From positions 1 to 6,108 of the forward strand of contig DGKN01000127.1 of NCBI GenBank assembly GCA_002387005.1: 6,108 nt of DNA, read 5' to 3'. The notes below the pieces were generated by a model. That model was not told the origin of the DNA. It did not search any database and saw only the letters and a list, made by a program, of their open reading frames with translations. The DNA comes from Propionibacteriaceae bacterium UBA4569. Lineage in GTDB: Bacteria; Actinomycetota; Actinomycetes; Propionibacteriales; Propionibacteriaceae. Below, one piece after another: positions 1 to 5,735 of this stretch; the first letter of the stretch is position 1, and each line of letters starts with the position of its first letter. Both the position numbers and the translations under genes were made by a program.

Positions 1-1261
1 TCCCGGCCGTGACCAGCGAGTCGATCGCCAGACCATTCCAGGCCGCCACCACCTTGTCGTCCCGCATCGGCGGGAAGCGGTTGTCCCGCTCGCCGCGGAG
101 GGTCTCGAGGACGCGTGTCAGGCGGGTCCGGTCGGGGTTGCCACGCAATTGGAGCGTGGACAGCCCGCCTTCCATCGTCCCGTTCTCGTGAACGTGGAAG
201 ACCTGCCTGGCCCATGACCCGTCCTGCTCGCCCAGCGCATCGTCGAGCAAAGCGGGGTTCCACAGGTAGTAGATGCCCTCTGCGACCATGCCGCGGATGT
301 CGACCGAGTCAGCGTCCAGACTGGCCGCGAAGGCGCCACCCTCGGTGCGTAGTTCGCGCTCCAGGAACTCGACGGTGGCGAAGACGACGTGCTCGAAGAG
401 CTCCCGCTGGAAGCCGTCGTGATCGGCGGTGCGACGCCAGCACCGGCTGTAGGTGCCGACCACCAGCGCGTTGTCGTAGAGCATCTTCTCGAAGTGCGGA
501 ACCACCCAGCCCTGGTCGACGGAGTAGCGGTGAAAACCCCCGCCGACACGGTCGAAGATGCCGCCGCGGGCCATCATCTCGCAGGTCAACTGGGCCATGT
601 CGAGGCTCGAGGGGTCGCCCTTGACCAGCAATGCGTCCAGCACCATCGACGGCGGGAACTTGGGCGCGGTGCCGAAGCCGCCGTGGATCATGTCGTAGGT
701 CTTGCCAAGCTCTTCGAGGGTCTCCCGGGCGGTGGGCAGGTCATCGCTGACTGCCACCTCACCAGTACCGCGCAACTGCTCAACGATCGAGTCAGCCGAG
801 GCCACCACCTCGTCCTTGCGTTGCGTCCAGGCCTCGGCCAGCGCCTGGCAGACCTCGCTGAAGGACGGCATCCCGCCCCGGGACACGGGCGGGAAGTAGG
901 TGCCGGCGAAGAAGGGACGCCCGCTGGGGGTGAGGAAGACCGTCATCGGCCAGCCGCCCTGGCCGGTGAGGGCCTGGGTCGCGTTCATCAGCACCGCATC
1001 GACATCTGGGTGCTCCTCCCGGTCGACCTTCACGCTGACGAAATTGTCGTTCATCAACGCGGCCACGGCGGGATCGTCGAAGGACTCGTGCGACATCACG
1101 TGACACCAGTGGCAGGCGGCGTAGCCGGTGCTTACCAGCAGCGGGACGTCACGGCGTCGGGCCTCCTCGAAGGCCTCGGCCCCCCACGGCCGCCAGTCCA
1201 CCTGCTGGTGGGCGTGCTGCTGGAGGTAGGGGCTGGTCGCGTCGCTCAGGAGGTTCGGCAC
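1..1261 (-). CDS. Thioredoxin-fold DUF255 (YyaL/SPATA20-like) protein, partial
   Basis: I read this frame by hand; it is open for 420 codons from GTG at 1261 to the window edge, so the C-terminus is missing. Family members I recall run to roughly 600-700 residues, so about a third is lost. The N-terminus has the family hallmark [14 protein letters not shown] (residues 10-23), then [10 protein letters not shown] with a C50-H-W-C53 pair where thioredoxins carry CxxC, and GGWP near residue 105 giving the expected cis-proline. Further on are [20 protein letters not shown] (about 241-260) and [11 protein letters not shown] close to the edge, both typical of the (alpha/alpha)6-barrel, glycosidase-like second domain. 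No signal peptide is visible, so it is probably cytoplasmic. Its biochemical role is not settled; a redox or thiol role is only suggested by the fold. GTG is chosen because an in-frame TAG lies 12 bases upstream and a -10 box sits six bases before it. Family assignment is confident, function is not. Confidence 0.93.
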   Translation of the reverse strand, partial: MPNLLSDATSPYLQQHAHQQVDWRPWGAEAFEEARRRDVPLLVSTGYAACHWCHVMSHESFDDPAVAALMNDNFVSVKVDREEHPDVDAVLMNATQALTGQGGWPMTVFLTPSGRPFFAGTYFPPVSRGGMPSFSEVCQALAEAWTQRKDEVVASADSIVEQLRGTGEVAVSDDLPTARETLEELGKTYDMIHGGFGTAPKFPPSMVLDALLVKGDPSSLDMAQLTCEMMARGGIFDRVGGGFHRYSVDQGWVVPHFEKMLYDNALVVGTYSRCWRRTADHDGFQRELFEHVVFATVEFLERELRTEGGAFAASLDADSVDIRGMVAEGIYYLWNPALLDDALGEQDGSWARQVFHVHENGTMEGGLSTLQLRGNPDRTRLTRVLETLRGERDNRFPPMRDDKVVAAWNGLAIDSLVTAG

Positions 1262-1267
1262 CTGATC

Positions 1268-1273
1268 AGCCTA
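1268..1273 (-). promoter_or_regulatory. -10 box TAGGCT of a leaderless promoter for the DUF255 gene
   Basis: On the minus strand TAGGCT is followed by six bases (GATCAG) and then the GTG at 1261. This places the expected transcription start on the G of the start codon. No good Shine-Dalgarno lies at usual spacing; the nearest GGAGG is 17 bases away. No TTGACA-like -35 is seen. The box overlaps a small dyad, GCCTA-G-TAGGC, at 1269-1279. Confidence 0.6.
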
Positions 1274-1318
1274 GTAGGCCTCCGACAGCCGGCACCTGGG
1301 CGGCCAGAGCCCCGGCGT

Positions 1319-1324
1319 AGGGTG
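1319..1324 (+). promoter_or_regulatory. -10 box TAGGGT of a leaderless promoter for the small membrane protein gene
   Basis: TAGGGT is followed by GTTGCC and then the ATG at 1331, giving a predicted start of transcription at the A of ATG. No Shine-Dalgarno sequence or recognisable -35 hexamer precedes it. Together with the opposite promoter at 1268-1273 it forms a divergent control region with predicted start points 70 bp apart. Confidence 0.6.
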
Positions 1325-1330
1325 TTGCCC

Positions 1331-1579
1331 ATGACCCCGCTGATCACCGCTGGCACCTGGACCCTGATCGTTGCCCTGCTCATGCTGGCCTTCGGCCTGG
1401 TGGCCTACCGCAGCATCCGCAAGCAGATGCGCAACATCGACGTCCCCTTCCAGGCGGACGCCAACGAGGGCCGCATCATGGGCGGCGGCCGCCGGGGGCG
1501 CGAAACGGTGGACCCGACGCGCGGCGGATCCAGCGACCGGGCAGCCGATGCCGCCGAGGTCGAGGACCTGCGAGGCTGA
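1331..1579 (+). CDS. Small single-span membrane protein (82 aa), unknown function
   Basis: I do not recognise a named family. The 82-residue product has one strong hydrophobic segment at about residues 5-26, with short polar MTPL in front and RSIRKQMR (27-34) behind. By the positive-inside rule this predicts an outward N-terminus and a cytoplasmic tail. The tail is polar and Gly/Arg-rich (GRIMGGGRRGRETVDPTRGG, 47-66) and ends in an acidic stretch, AAEVEDLRG. The frame stays open far upstream (to 389), but that part is antisense to the DUF255 gene; ATG 1331 is chosen because the hydrophobic segment begins there and a -10 box lies exactly six bases before it. It sits between mca and the DUF255 gene, as the small Rv1083 does in M. 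tuberculosis by my recollection, so it may be a conserved member of this cluster. There is no evidence for a specific activity. Confidence 0.75.
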   Translation: MTPLITAGTWTLIVALLMLAFGLVAYRSIRKQMRNIDVPFQADANEGRIMGGGRRGRETVDPTRGGSSDRAADAAEVEDLRG

Positions 1580-1617
1580 ACCCCAGACGTCCCCACTGCC
1601 CCTGATAGAGGTTCGGT

Positions 1618-2520
1618 TCACAACACCCAGTTCTCGAGCTCCGACTCGGGACGCAGTCCGGCGAACAGGTCTTCCTCCGGACATTCGGTCTCGACCGTGC
1701 TGAACGCCAGTTCGTAGTCCTCGGTGGGCCACACCTTCTTCTGCACCTCACTCGGAACTGCGAACCATGGCCCGTCCGGGTCGATCTGGGTCGCGTGGGC
1801 CAGTAGCGCCGCATCACGGACGTCGTAGTACTCCGCGCAGTCGACGCGTGTGGTGATCCGCTTCTCGAATTCCAGGTCGGTCCAGTTGGCCAGTCGCTCC
1901 TTGTAGGGAGACTCCAGCCCGTGCTCGTGCATCGCCGCGTCAAGTGCCGCCATCCGGGGACGGTTGAAGGTCATGTGGTAGTAGACCTTCGACACCTGCC
2001 AGGCCGGCAGACCCGGCCACTGCGCAGCGTCTGCCGCCTGCCGGACGGCGGCCATCGTCACCCGGTGACACATCACGTGGTCGGGGTGGGGGTAACCGCC
2101 CAGCTCGTCGTAGGTGGTGACCACGTGCGGGCGGAACTCGCGGATCAGGCCGACGAGCGGCTCGGCGGCCACCTCCGGGTCCATCAGACCGAAGCAACCC
2201 TCGGGCAACGGCGGCAAGGGGTCACCCGCGGGCAAGCCGGAGTCGATGAAACCCAGCCAACGCTGCTGGATGCCGAGGATGTCGCGCGCGGCGTCCATCT
2301 CCCGTGCCCGGATCTTGGCGATGTCATGCCAGACCTCGGGACGATCCATCTTGGGGTTCAGCACACTGCCGCGCTCCCCACCCGTGCAGGTCACGACCAT
2401 CACGTCCACGCCCTGCGCGACGTACTTCGCGGTCGTCGCGGCACCCTTGCTGGACTCGTCGTCCGGGTGGGCATGGACGTGCATCAGGCGCAGGTGACCA
2501 GTGGGCAGGGCTTCCGACAT
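1618..2520 (-). CDS. mca: Mycothiol S-conjugate amidase
   Basis: Mca is a cytoplasmic zinc amidase that cleaves mycothiol S-conjugates into GlcN-inositol, which is recycled, and a mercapturic acid, which is exported; it serves detoxification of electrophiles and antibiotics. The 300-residue product starts LRLMHVHAHPDDESSKGAAT, with the zinc-binding HPDD at 18-21, and has the second metal motif YPHPDH at 143-148. The lysine in SSKGAA (K25) is, from memory, the residue separating Mca from the related deacetylase MshB. LVVTCTGGERG-like MVVTCTGGERG (41-51) and YDELGGYPHP also fit. Length is close to the roughly 290 residues of the mycobacterial enzyme. The start is uncertain: ATG 2520 best fits the family N-terminus, but in-frame ATG 2529 and GTG 2544 are possible, and none has a Shine-Dalgarno or well-placed -10 box. 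The frame stays open to 2967 antisense to the DUF4307 gene, which I discount. It is convergent with the small membrane protein gene and divergent from DUF4307. Confidence 0.95.
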   Translation of the reverse strand: MSEALPTGHLRLMHVHAHPDDESSKGAATTAKYVAQGVDVMVVTCTGGERGSVLNPKMDRPEVWHDIAKIRAREMDAARDILGIQQRWLGFIDSGLPAGDPLPPLPEGCFGLMDPEVAAEPLVGLIREFRPHVVTTYDELGGYPHPDHVMCHRVTMAAVRQAADAAQWPGLPAWQVSKVYYHMTFNRPRMAALDAAMHEHGLESPYKERLANWTDLEFEKRITTRVDCAEYYDVRDAALLAHATQIDPDGPWFAVPSEVQKKVWPTEDYELAFSTVETECPEEDLFAGLRPESELENWVL

Positions 2521-2575
2521 GGCGACCATCAAACCATCGCGACACACGAGTGGCGGGCCACGTCCAGTGGAGAGG

Positions 2576-2581
2576 CAGAAT
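2576..2581 (+). promoter_or_regulatory. -10-like box CAGAAT of a leaderless promoter for the DUF4307 gene
   Basis: CAGAAT keeps the A at position 2 and T at position 6 of a -10 element, though not the first T. It is followed by six bases (GGGGGC) and then the GTG at 2588, matching the spacing at the other unit starts in this window. It is the weakest match of the set. The purine-rich GGAGAGG just upstream is too far from the GTG to be a normal ribosome site. Confidence 0.45.
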
Positions 2582-2587
2582 GGGGGC

Positions 2588-2992
2588 GTGAGCACCACCG
2601 AAGCCGACCGAGCCCGCATCGCCGCCAGGTACCCGGAACGTCCAGCGATCCACCGCCTGCTGCGGCTTGCCATCGCGACGCTCGCGGTACTGGGTCTGGG
2701 GTGGACGGTCTGGGCCGGGCTCCACCACGCGAACCCGCCGGTGGACGCCGACGTCTTCGGCTTCACCGTGCCGTCCGACCAGCAGGTGGACGTGGAGCTG
2801 CGGATCCAGCGGACCGATCCGGGAACAGCGGTCGTCTGCACCGTCGTGGCGCAGGCACCCAGCGGCGCCGGAGTCGGCAGGTTGGAGGCCCGGATCGAAC
2901 CCGGCACCCACAAGGTCGAGCGGCACGTCGTCAACGTGAAGACCGTGAACCGGGCCACGACCGCCATCGTCCAGGACTGCCGGACGGCCTGA
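2588..2992 (+). CDS. DUF4307 family membrane protein
   Basis: The 134-residue product has a charged N-terminus with RYPERP (14-19), one transmembrane segment at about residues 24-45 (LLRLAIATLAVLGLGWTVWA) and a C-terminal domain of alternating strands, probably outside the membrane. This domain carries two cysteines, C84 and C131 (VQDCRTA at the end), which could form a disulfide. Layout, length, the C-terminal Cys and the position beside mca and greA match DUF4307 proteins such as Rv1081c; this is from memory and I cannot run the domain search. No function is established for the family. The start is GTG 2588. An upstream in-frame ATG at 2501 would overlap mca and add 29 low-complexity residues, so I reject it. 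greA follows on the same strand after 64 bp but has its own -10 box, so the two may be co-transcribed or separate. Confidence 0.8.
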   Translation: MSTTEADRARIAARYPERPAIHRLLRLAIATLAVLGLGWTVWAGLHHANPPVDADVFGFTVPSDQQVDVELRIQRTDPGTAVVCTVVAQAPSGAGVGRLEARIEPGTHKVERHVVNVKTVNRATTAIVQDCRTA

Positions 2993-3025
2993 GCAAGCGC
3001 CCCGGCAAGGATCCGAGGAACCTCC

Positions 3026-3040
3026 CCGGGCGGAGCCCGG
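3026..3040 (+). other. Short GC hairpin upstream of greA
   Basis: CCGGGC and GCCCGG form a perfect 6-bp stem with a 3-base GGA loop, in the 64-bp gap between the DUF4307 gene and greA. It ends four bases before the greA -10 box, so it overlaps the -35 region. It could be a weak terminator or pause site for transcripts from DUF4307, an operator, or chance in GC-rich DNA. There is no following T-run. Confidence 0.3.
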
Positions 3041-3044
3041 CTGA

Positions 3045-3050
3045 TAGGTT
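3045..3050 (+). promoter_or_regulatory. -10 box TAGGTT of a leaderless promoter for greA
   Basis: TAGGTT is followed by GGCCCG and then the ATG at 3057, so transcription should begin at the A of the start codon. No Shine-Dalgarno is present at usual spacing. A clear TTGACA-like -35 is not seen; the upstream DNA instead holds a GC hairpin at 3026-3040. Confidence 0.6.
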
Positions 3051-3056
3051 GGCCCG

Positions 3057-3563
3057 ATGGTTGACAACGTGAACGAGACCATTTGGCTGACCCAGGAGGC
3101 CTTCGACAAGCTCTCGAATGAGCTCGAATACCTCAAGGGTGACGGCCGCTCCGAAGTGGCGGAGAAGATTGCGCGCGCCCGCGACGAGGGCGACCTCAAG
3201 GAGAACGGCGGGTACCACGCCGCTCGCGAGGAGCAGGGACAGATGGAGGCTCGGATCCTCCAGCTCGAGGACATGCTGCGTCGCGCCCAGGTCGGGGAGG
3301 CCACCGCCACGGACGAGGCTGCGCCCGGCACGTTGGTGACCGTCGCCTATTTCGGTGACGAGGACGACACCGACCAGTTCCTGCTCGGCTCCCGCGAGGT
3401 GATGGGCCTGGACGACTCCGTCGACATCCAGGTCTTCAGCCCGCAGTCGCCGCTGGGATCGGCCGTGGTCGGCCGCAAGATCGGCGAGGCCACCAGCTTC
3501 GAGGCACCCAACGGCAAGACCATCGAGGTCACCGTCGTCGCCGTGGAGCCCTTCCAGGGCTGA
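3057..3563 (+). CDS. greA: Transcription elongation factor GreA
   Basis: GreA enters the secondary channel of RNA polymerase and stimulates cleavage of backtracked RNA, freeing stalled complexes. The 168-residue product has the normal two-domain form. The N-terminal coiled coil (about 10-80) carries LTQEAFDKLSNELEYLKGD and, at its tip, the key acidic motif GDLKENGGYHAAREEQG, with D46 and E49 matching the catalytic Asp41 and Glu44 of the E. coli protein. The C-terminal FKBP-like domain (about 90-166) contains VDIQVFSPQSPLGSAVVGRK, corresponding to the SP..SPlG..l.gk signature. Length is slightly above the usual 158 residues because of a short N-terminal extension and an insert DEDDTDQFLL, as is usual in actinobacterial GreA. 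ATG 3057 is supported by the -10 box six bases upstream. A strong hairpin follows the stop codon. No key residue is missing. Confidence 0.97.
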   Translation: MVDNVNETIWLTQEAFDKLSNELEYLKGDGRSEVAEKIARARDEGDLKENGGYHAAREEQGQMEARILQLEDMLRRAQVGEATATDEAAPGTLVTVAYFGDEDDTDQFLLGSREVMGLDDSVDIQVFSPQSPLGSAVVGRKIGEATSFEAPNGKTIEVTVVAVEPFQG

Positions 3564-3580
3564 CCCCAACCTGCAGCCAT

Positions 3581-3618
3581 ACGAGGCGCCCGCGGTCGGT
3601 TGGCCACGGGCGCCTCGT
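3581..3618. terminator. Likely bidirectional terminator between greA and the DUF4097-like gene
   Basis: A perfect 12-bp inverted repeat, ACGAGGCGCCCG at 3581-3592 and its complement at 3607-3618, encloses a 14-base loop. It fills most of the 60-bp gap between two convergent stop codons, 17 bases after the greA stop and 5 bases after the stop of the minus-strand gene. The stem is very GC-rich. It lacks a real T-run on either side (GTTGCT to the right, TATGGC on the other strand), as is common for actinobacterial terminators. Serving both genes is inferred from position. Confidence 0.8.
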
Positions 3619-3623
3619 GTTGC

Positions 3624-4478
3624 TCAGCTCTCGTCGAGGTCGGCGTTCTCGGATGCCTCGTCGGAGGGTGGAACGTGCCGATTGATCGTGGCCTGGCCCA
3701 TCACCAGGTCCAATTGCAGGTGACCAAGACCCTTGCCGACACGGTAGGCGTCCACGGAGATGCCGTCTGGCCAGGAGATTCGGGCCAACTGGGAGCGCCC
3801 CTGCACCTCGACGTCCGCCTCCTCGTCCAGGGTGAGGGTGAGCTGCCCGGACTCGCTACGGATGCGGGTGCTGCCGCTGAACGAGCCGGTCAGGGTCACC
3901 TGCCCCGCCTGGAAGAGCGCGCGGCCGATGCCCTCGACTCCGGTCAGGGTGGCCGTGCCGCCGGTGACGCGGACGTGGGCCAGCGTGGGCATCCCCGTGA
4001 CGACCAGGGAGCCGCCTGTCACTTCGACGTCCAGAGCCAGATCGGGGTTCACCCGGACGACGAGTTCGCGCCCCATGCCAAGGCGCTTCAATGTGTCGAG
4101 CGCGTCCAGCGAGCGCAGCCCGAGTGCCGGCCCGAGCAGGGCGAGCGCATCCTTGCCGGGAAGGTCACCGTCCGCGACGATCTCGACGGTGCGTCCGTCC
4201 CGAGTGGTGGAGTGCGGGCCCTCGACGTGCAGGTTCGCCACGCTGGGGTCGCCGATGATGCTGACTCGGCGGCCGGTGGCGCGGACCTCGACGCAGTCGA
4301 GGGCGGTGGTCATCTGTTCTGCCTGGTGGCGGGGTTCACTGATCTGCCGGATCACCTCGGAACGCAACTGGCCCAGCAGCGGTGAGCCGGCGAGCTGGGC
4401 CGACGTGGCCAGGTCGTTCGCGGCGTCCGCGAGCCCACGGGCGACGTCGAACCAAGAGGGGGACGAGTTCTCGCTCAT
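3624..4478 (-). CDS. DUF4097-like beta-repeat protein, cytoplasmic, unknown function
   Basis: The 284-residue product has no signal peptide or membrane segment. Residues 8-60 look helical (WFDVARGLADAANDLATSAQ and onward). From about 62 it becomes short beta strands with repeated turns: VEVRATGRRVSIIG, then VEVTGGSLVVTG (151-162), VRVTGGTATLTG (169-180), VTLTGSFSGS and LTLTLDEEADVEVQGRS. The VTGG motif recurs 18 residues apart (153-156, 171-174). This pattern of strand and Gly turn resembles DUF4097/beta-solenoid proteins. The tail (about 270-284) is acidic and probably disordered. Similar proteins in Firmicutes are often membrane-linked or next to DUF1700 and sensor genes, but nothing like that is adjacent here. 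ATG 4478 is chosen because a -10 box lies six bases upstream; the frame runs open to 4853 antisense to the MFS gene, which I reject. Family call moderate, function unknown. Confidence 0.75.
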   Translation of the reverse strand: MSENSSPSWFDVARGLADAANDLATSAQLAGSPLLGQLRSEVIRQISEPRHQAEQMTTALDCVEVRATGRRVSIIGDPSVANLHVEGPHSTTRDGRTVEIVADGDLPGKDALALLGPALGLRSLDALDTLKRLGMGRELVVRVNPDLALDVEVTGGSLVVTGMPTLAHVRVTGGTATLTGVEGIGRALFQAGQVTLTGSFSGSTRIRSESGQLTLTLDEEADVEVQGRSQLARISWPDGISVDAYRVGKGLGHLQLDLVMGQATINRHVPPSDEASENADLDES

Positions 4479-4484
4479 GCTTCC

Positions 4485-4490
4485 ACGGTA
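4485..4490 (-). promoter_or_regulatory. -10 box TACCGT of a leaderless promoter for the DUF4097-like gene
   Basis: On the minus strand TACCGT is followed by GGAAGC and then the ATG at 4478. The predicted transcription start is the A of ATG. The GGAAG in the spacer is too close to the ATG to serve as a Shine-Dalgarno site. It faces away from the MFS -10 box at 4515-4520, with only 24 bp between the two boxes. Confidence 0.62.
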
Positions 4491-4514
4491 GTCCGGGGCT
4501 CCACGCGCCAGCGG

Positions 4515-4520
4515 TAACCT
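4515..4520 (+). promoter_or_regulatory. -10 box TAACCT of a leaderless promoter for the MFS gene
   Basis: TAACCT is followed by TGGGCA and then the ATG at 4527, again a six-base spacer that puts the transcript start on the initiation codon. No Shine-Dalgarno precedes the ATG. Any -35 contact (about 4492-4497) would fall in the same 24 bp as that of the opposite promoter, so the two polymerase sites overlap. Confidence 0.62.
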
Positions 4521-4526
4521 TGGGCA

Positions 4527-5735
4527 ATGCCCCCCTCGTCCGTCCCGTCGCGTCGCGGCTTGCCCGGACAGGGTCTCCCCCGCGACGTCATCGTGCTGGG
4601 CGTGATCGCCTTCTGCGTGGCCGTCGGTTTCGGGGTGCTGGTGCCGGTGCTGCCGATCTTCGCCCGTTCCTTCGAGGTGGACAACCTGATGGTGGGCGCC
4701 GTGATCTCGGCGTTCGCCTTCATGCGGCTGGTGACCAGCCCGTGGTGCGCGCGGTTCAACCGGTGGCTCGGCGAGCGCACCGCATTGGGCATCGGCATGT
4801 TCATCGTCGCCGCGTCCTCGGCGGCCGCGGGACTGTCGCAGAGCTTCTGGCAACTGCTGGTGATGCGGGGGGTCGGCGGCATCGGGTCGGCCATGTTCAC
4901 GGTGGCCGCGATGACCCTGCTGTTGCGGGCGGTCACACCGGAGCAGCGTGGCCGGGCCAGCGCCTTCTACTCGGGGGGCTTCCTGATCGGCGGCATGGCC
5001 GGCCCCGCCGTGGGCGGCCTGTTCGCGGCGATCTCCATCACGGCCCCCTTCTTCTTCTACGCCGCGACCTTGATGGTCGCCGGCGTGGTCGGGCTGACGA
5101 TGCTGGGCCGCACCGATGCCGGTCCGCTGCAGGACTCCCGCCCCGTGATGGATCTGTCCGAGGCGCTGCCGGACGTCCGCTACCGGGCCGCCCTGCTGAC
5201 GAACTTCGCGCAGGGCTGGCAGTCCTTCGGGGTGCGCAGTTCACTCGTCCCGGTGCTGGTGGTGGAGTCCTTGCACCAGCAGCCCTCCACGACCGGCGTC
5301 CTGTTCGCGATCGCTGCCGTGGTGCAGACCATCGCGCTGGGACCCTCGGGACGAATCGTTGACACGCTCGGACGACGTCCCGTGATGGTCGCGGCCGGGC
5401 TGGTGACCGGTGCCGCCGCACTGGCGATGCCCTGGGCCGGAAATGTCTGGCTCCTCGGTGCAGTGCTGTGTGTCTATGGTCTGGGGTCGGCGATGCACTC
5501 GACCGCCCCCACCGCCGTCGTCGGGGACGTGACCGGCGGCCGCGCTGGCACGCCGATCGCGGTCTTCCAGATGATGAGCGACGTCGGTGCAATCATCGGC
5601 CCGCTGGCTGCAGGTGCCCTGGCCGATCGCGGCGGTATGGCTTCCGCCTTCACGGTTGGCGCCGTCTTCCTGCTTGCCGGTGCCGCCTTGAGCTGGAACA
5701 TGCCGAAGGAGACCAATCGTGAAGCCACTGTCTGA
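4527..5735 (+). CDS. MFS transporter, DHA1-like, probable drug or metabolite exporter
   Basis: The 402-residue product is an inner-membrane carrier with about twelve spans, roughly at 21-46, 54-72, 86-103, 107-132, 145-168, 172-193, 221-246, 255-275, 284-302, 306-330, 341-366 and 370-391. A long cytoplasmic loop (194-220) separates the halves. Arg114 in span 4 ([11 protein letters not shown]) fits the proton-coupling motif [17 protein letters not shown] (149-164) in span 5 is motif C, the antiporter motif, echoed by [13 protein letters not shown] (351-363) in span 11. The motif A loop is degenerate in the N-half ([14 protein letters not shown]) but well kept in the C-half ([13 protein letters not shown], 275-287). 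These motifs favour proton-driven export; the substrate cannot be told. ATG 4527 is supported by the -10 box. The gene overlaps ung by 17 bases, and the two are probably co-transcribed. Confidence 0.9.
   Translation: MPPSSVPSRRGLPGQGLPRDVIVLGVIAFCVAVGFGVLVPVLPIFARSFEVDNLMVGAVISAFAFMRLVTSPWCARFNRWLGERTALGIGMFIVAASSAAAGLSQSFWQLLVMRGVGGIGSAMFTVAAMTLLLRAVTPEQRGRASAFYSGGFLIGGMAGPAVGGLFAAISITAPFFFYAATLMVAGVVGLTMLGRTDAGPLQDSRPVMDLSEALPDVRYRAALLTNFAQGWQSFGVRSSLVPVLVVESLHQQPSTTGVLFAIAAVVQTIALGPSGRIVDTLGRRPVMVAAGLVTGAAALAMPWAGNVWLLGAVLCVYGLGSAMHSTAPTAVVGDVTGGRAGTPIAVFQMMSDVGAIIGPLAAGALADRGGMASAFTVGAVFLLAGAALSWNMPKETNREATV
5706..5711 (+). promoter_or_regulatory. Strong Shine-Dalgarno site AAGGAG for ung
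   Basis: AAGGAG lies inside the last codons of the MFS gene, seven bases before the GTG at 5719. It decides the ung start and is the only strong, well-spaced ribosome binding site at a gene start in this window. It fits translational coupling to the MFS gene. Confidence 0.85.

Noticed and set aside
115..624. 169-codon Arg/Pro-rich plus-strand frame
   Set aside because: Arg/Pro/Ser-rich shadow of the DUF255 gene on the other strand, with no motifs.
1269..1279. GCCTA-G-TAGGC dyad overlapping the DUF255 -10 box, as an operator
   Set aside because: Arms are only 5 bp and partly explained by the -10 box itself; too short to call as a binding site.
389..1579. 396-codon plus-strand open frame running into the small membrane protein
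   Set aside because: Its first 314 codons are antisense to the DUF255 gene, which has clear family motifs. Only the part from ATG 1331 has a promoter and a protein-like pattern.
1618..2967. 449-codon minus-strand frame extending mca upstream
   Set aside because: The added 149 residues are antisense to the DUF4307 gene, are low in recognisable structure and exceed the Mca family length.
3624..4853. 409-codon minus-strand frame extending the DUF4097-like gene
   Set aside because: The extra 125 residues are His/Arg-rich antisense of the MFS gene; the -10 box before 4478 sets the start.
4382..5362. 326-codon plus-strand frame over the MFS gene
   Set aside because: An out-of-frame reading of GC-rich MFS coding DNA; it starts antisense to the DUF4097-like gene and has no membrane spans or motifs.
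5038..5592. 184-codon minus-strand Arg/Ser-rich frame inside the MFS gene
   Set aside because: Composition is typical of an antisense frame in GC-rich DNA; the plus strand has a full set of transporter spans and motifs.
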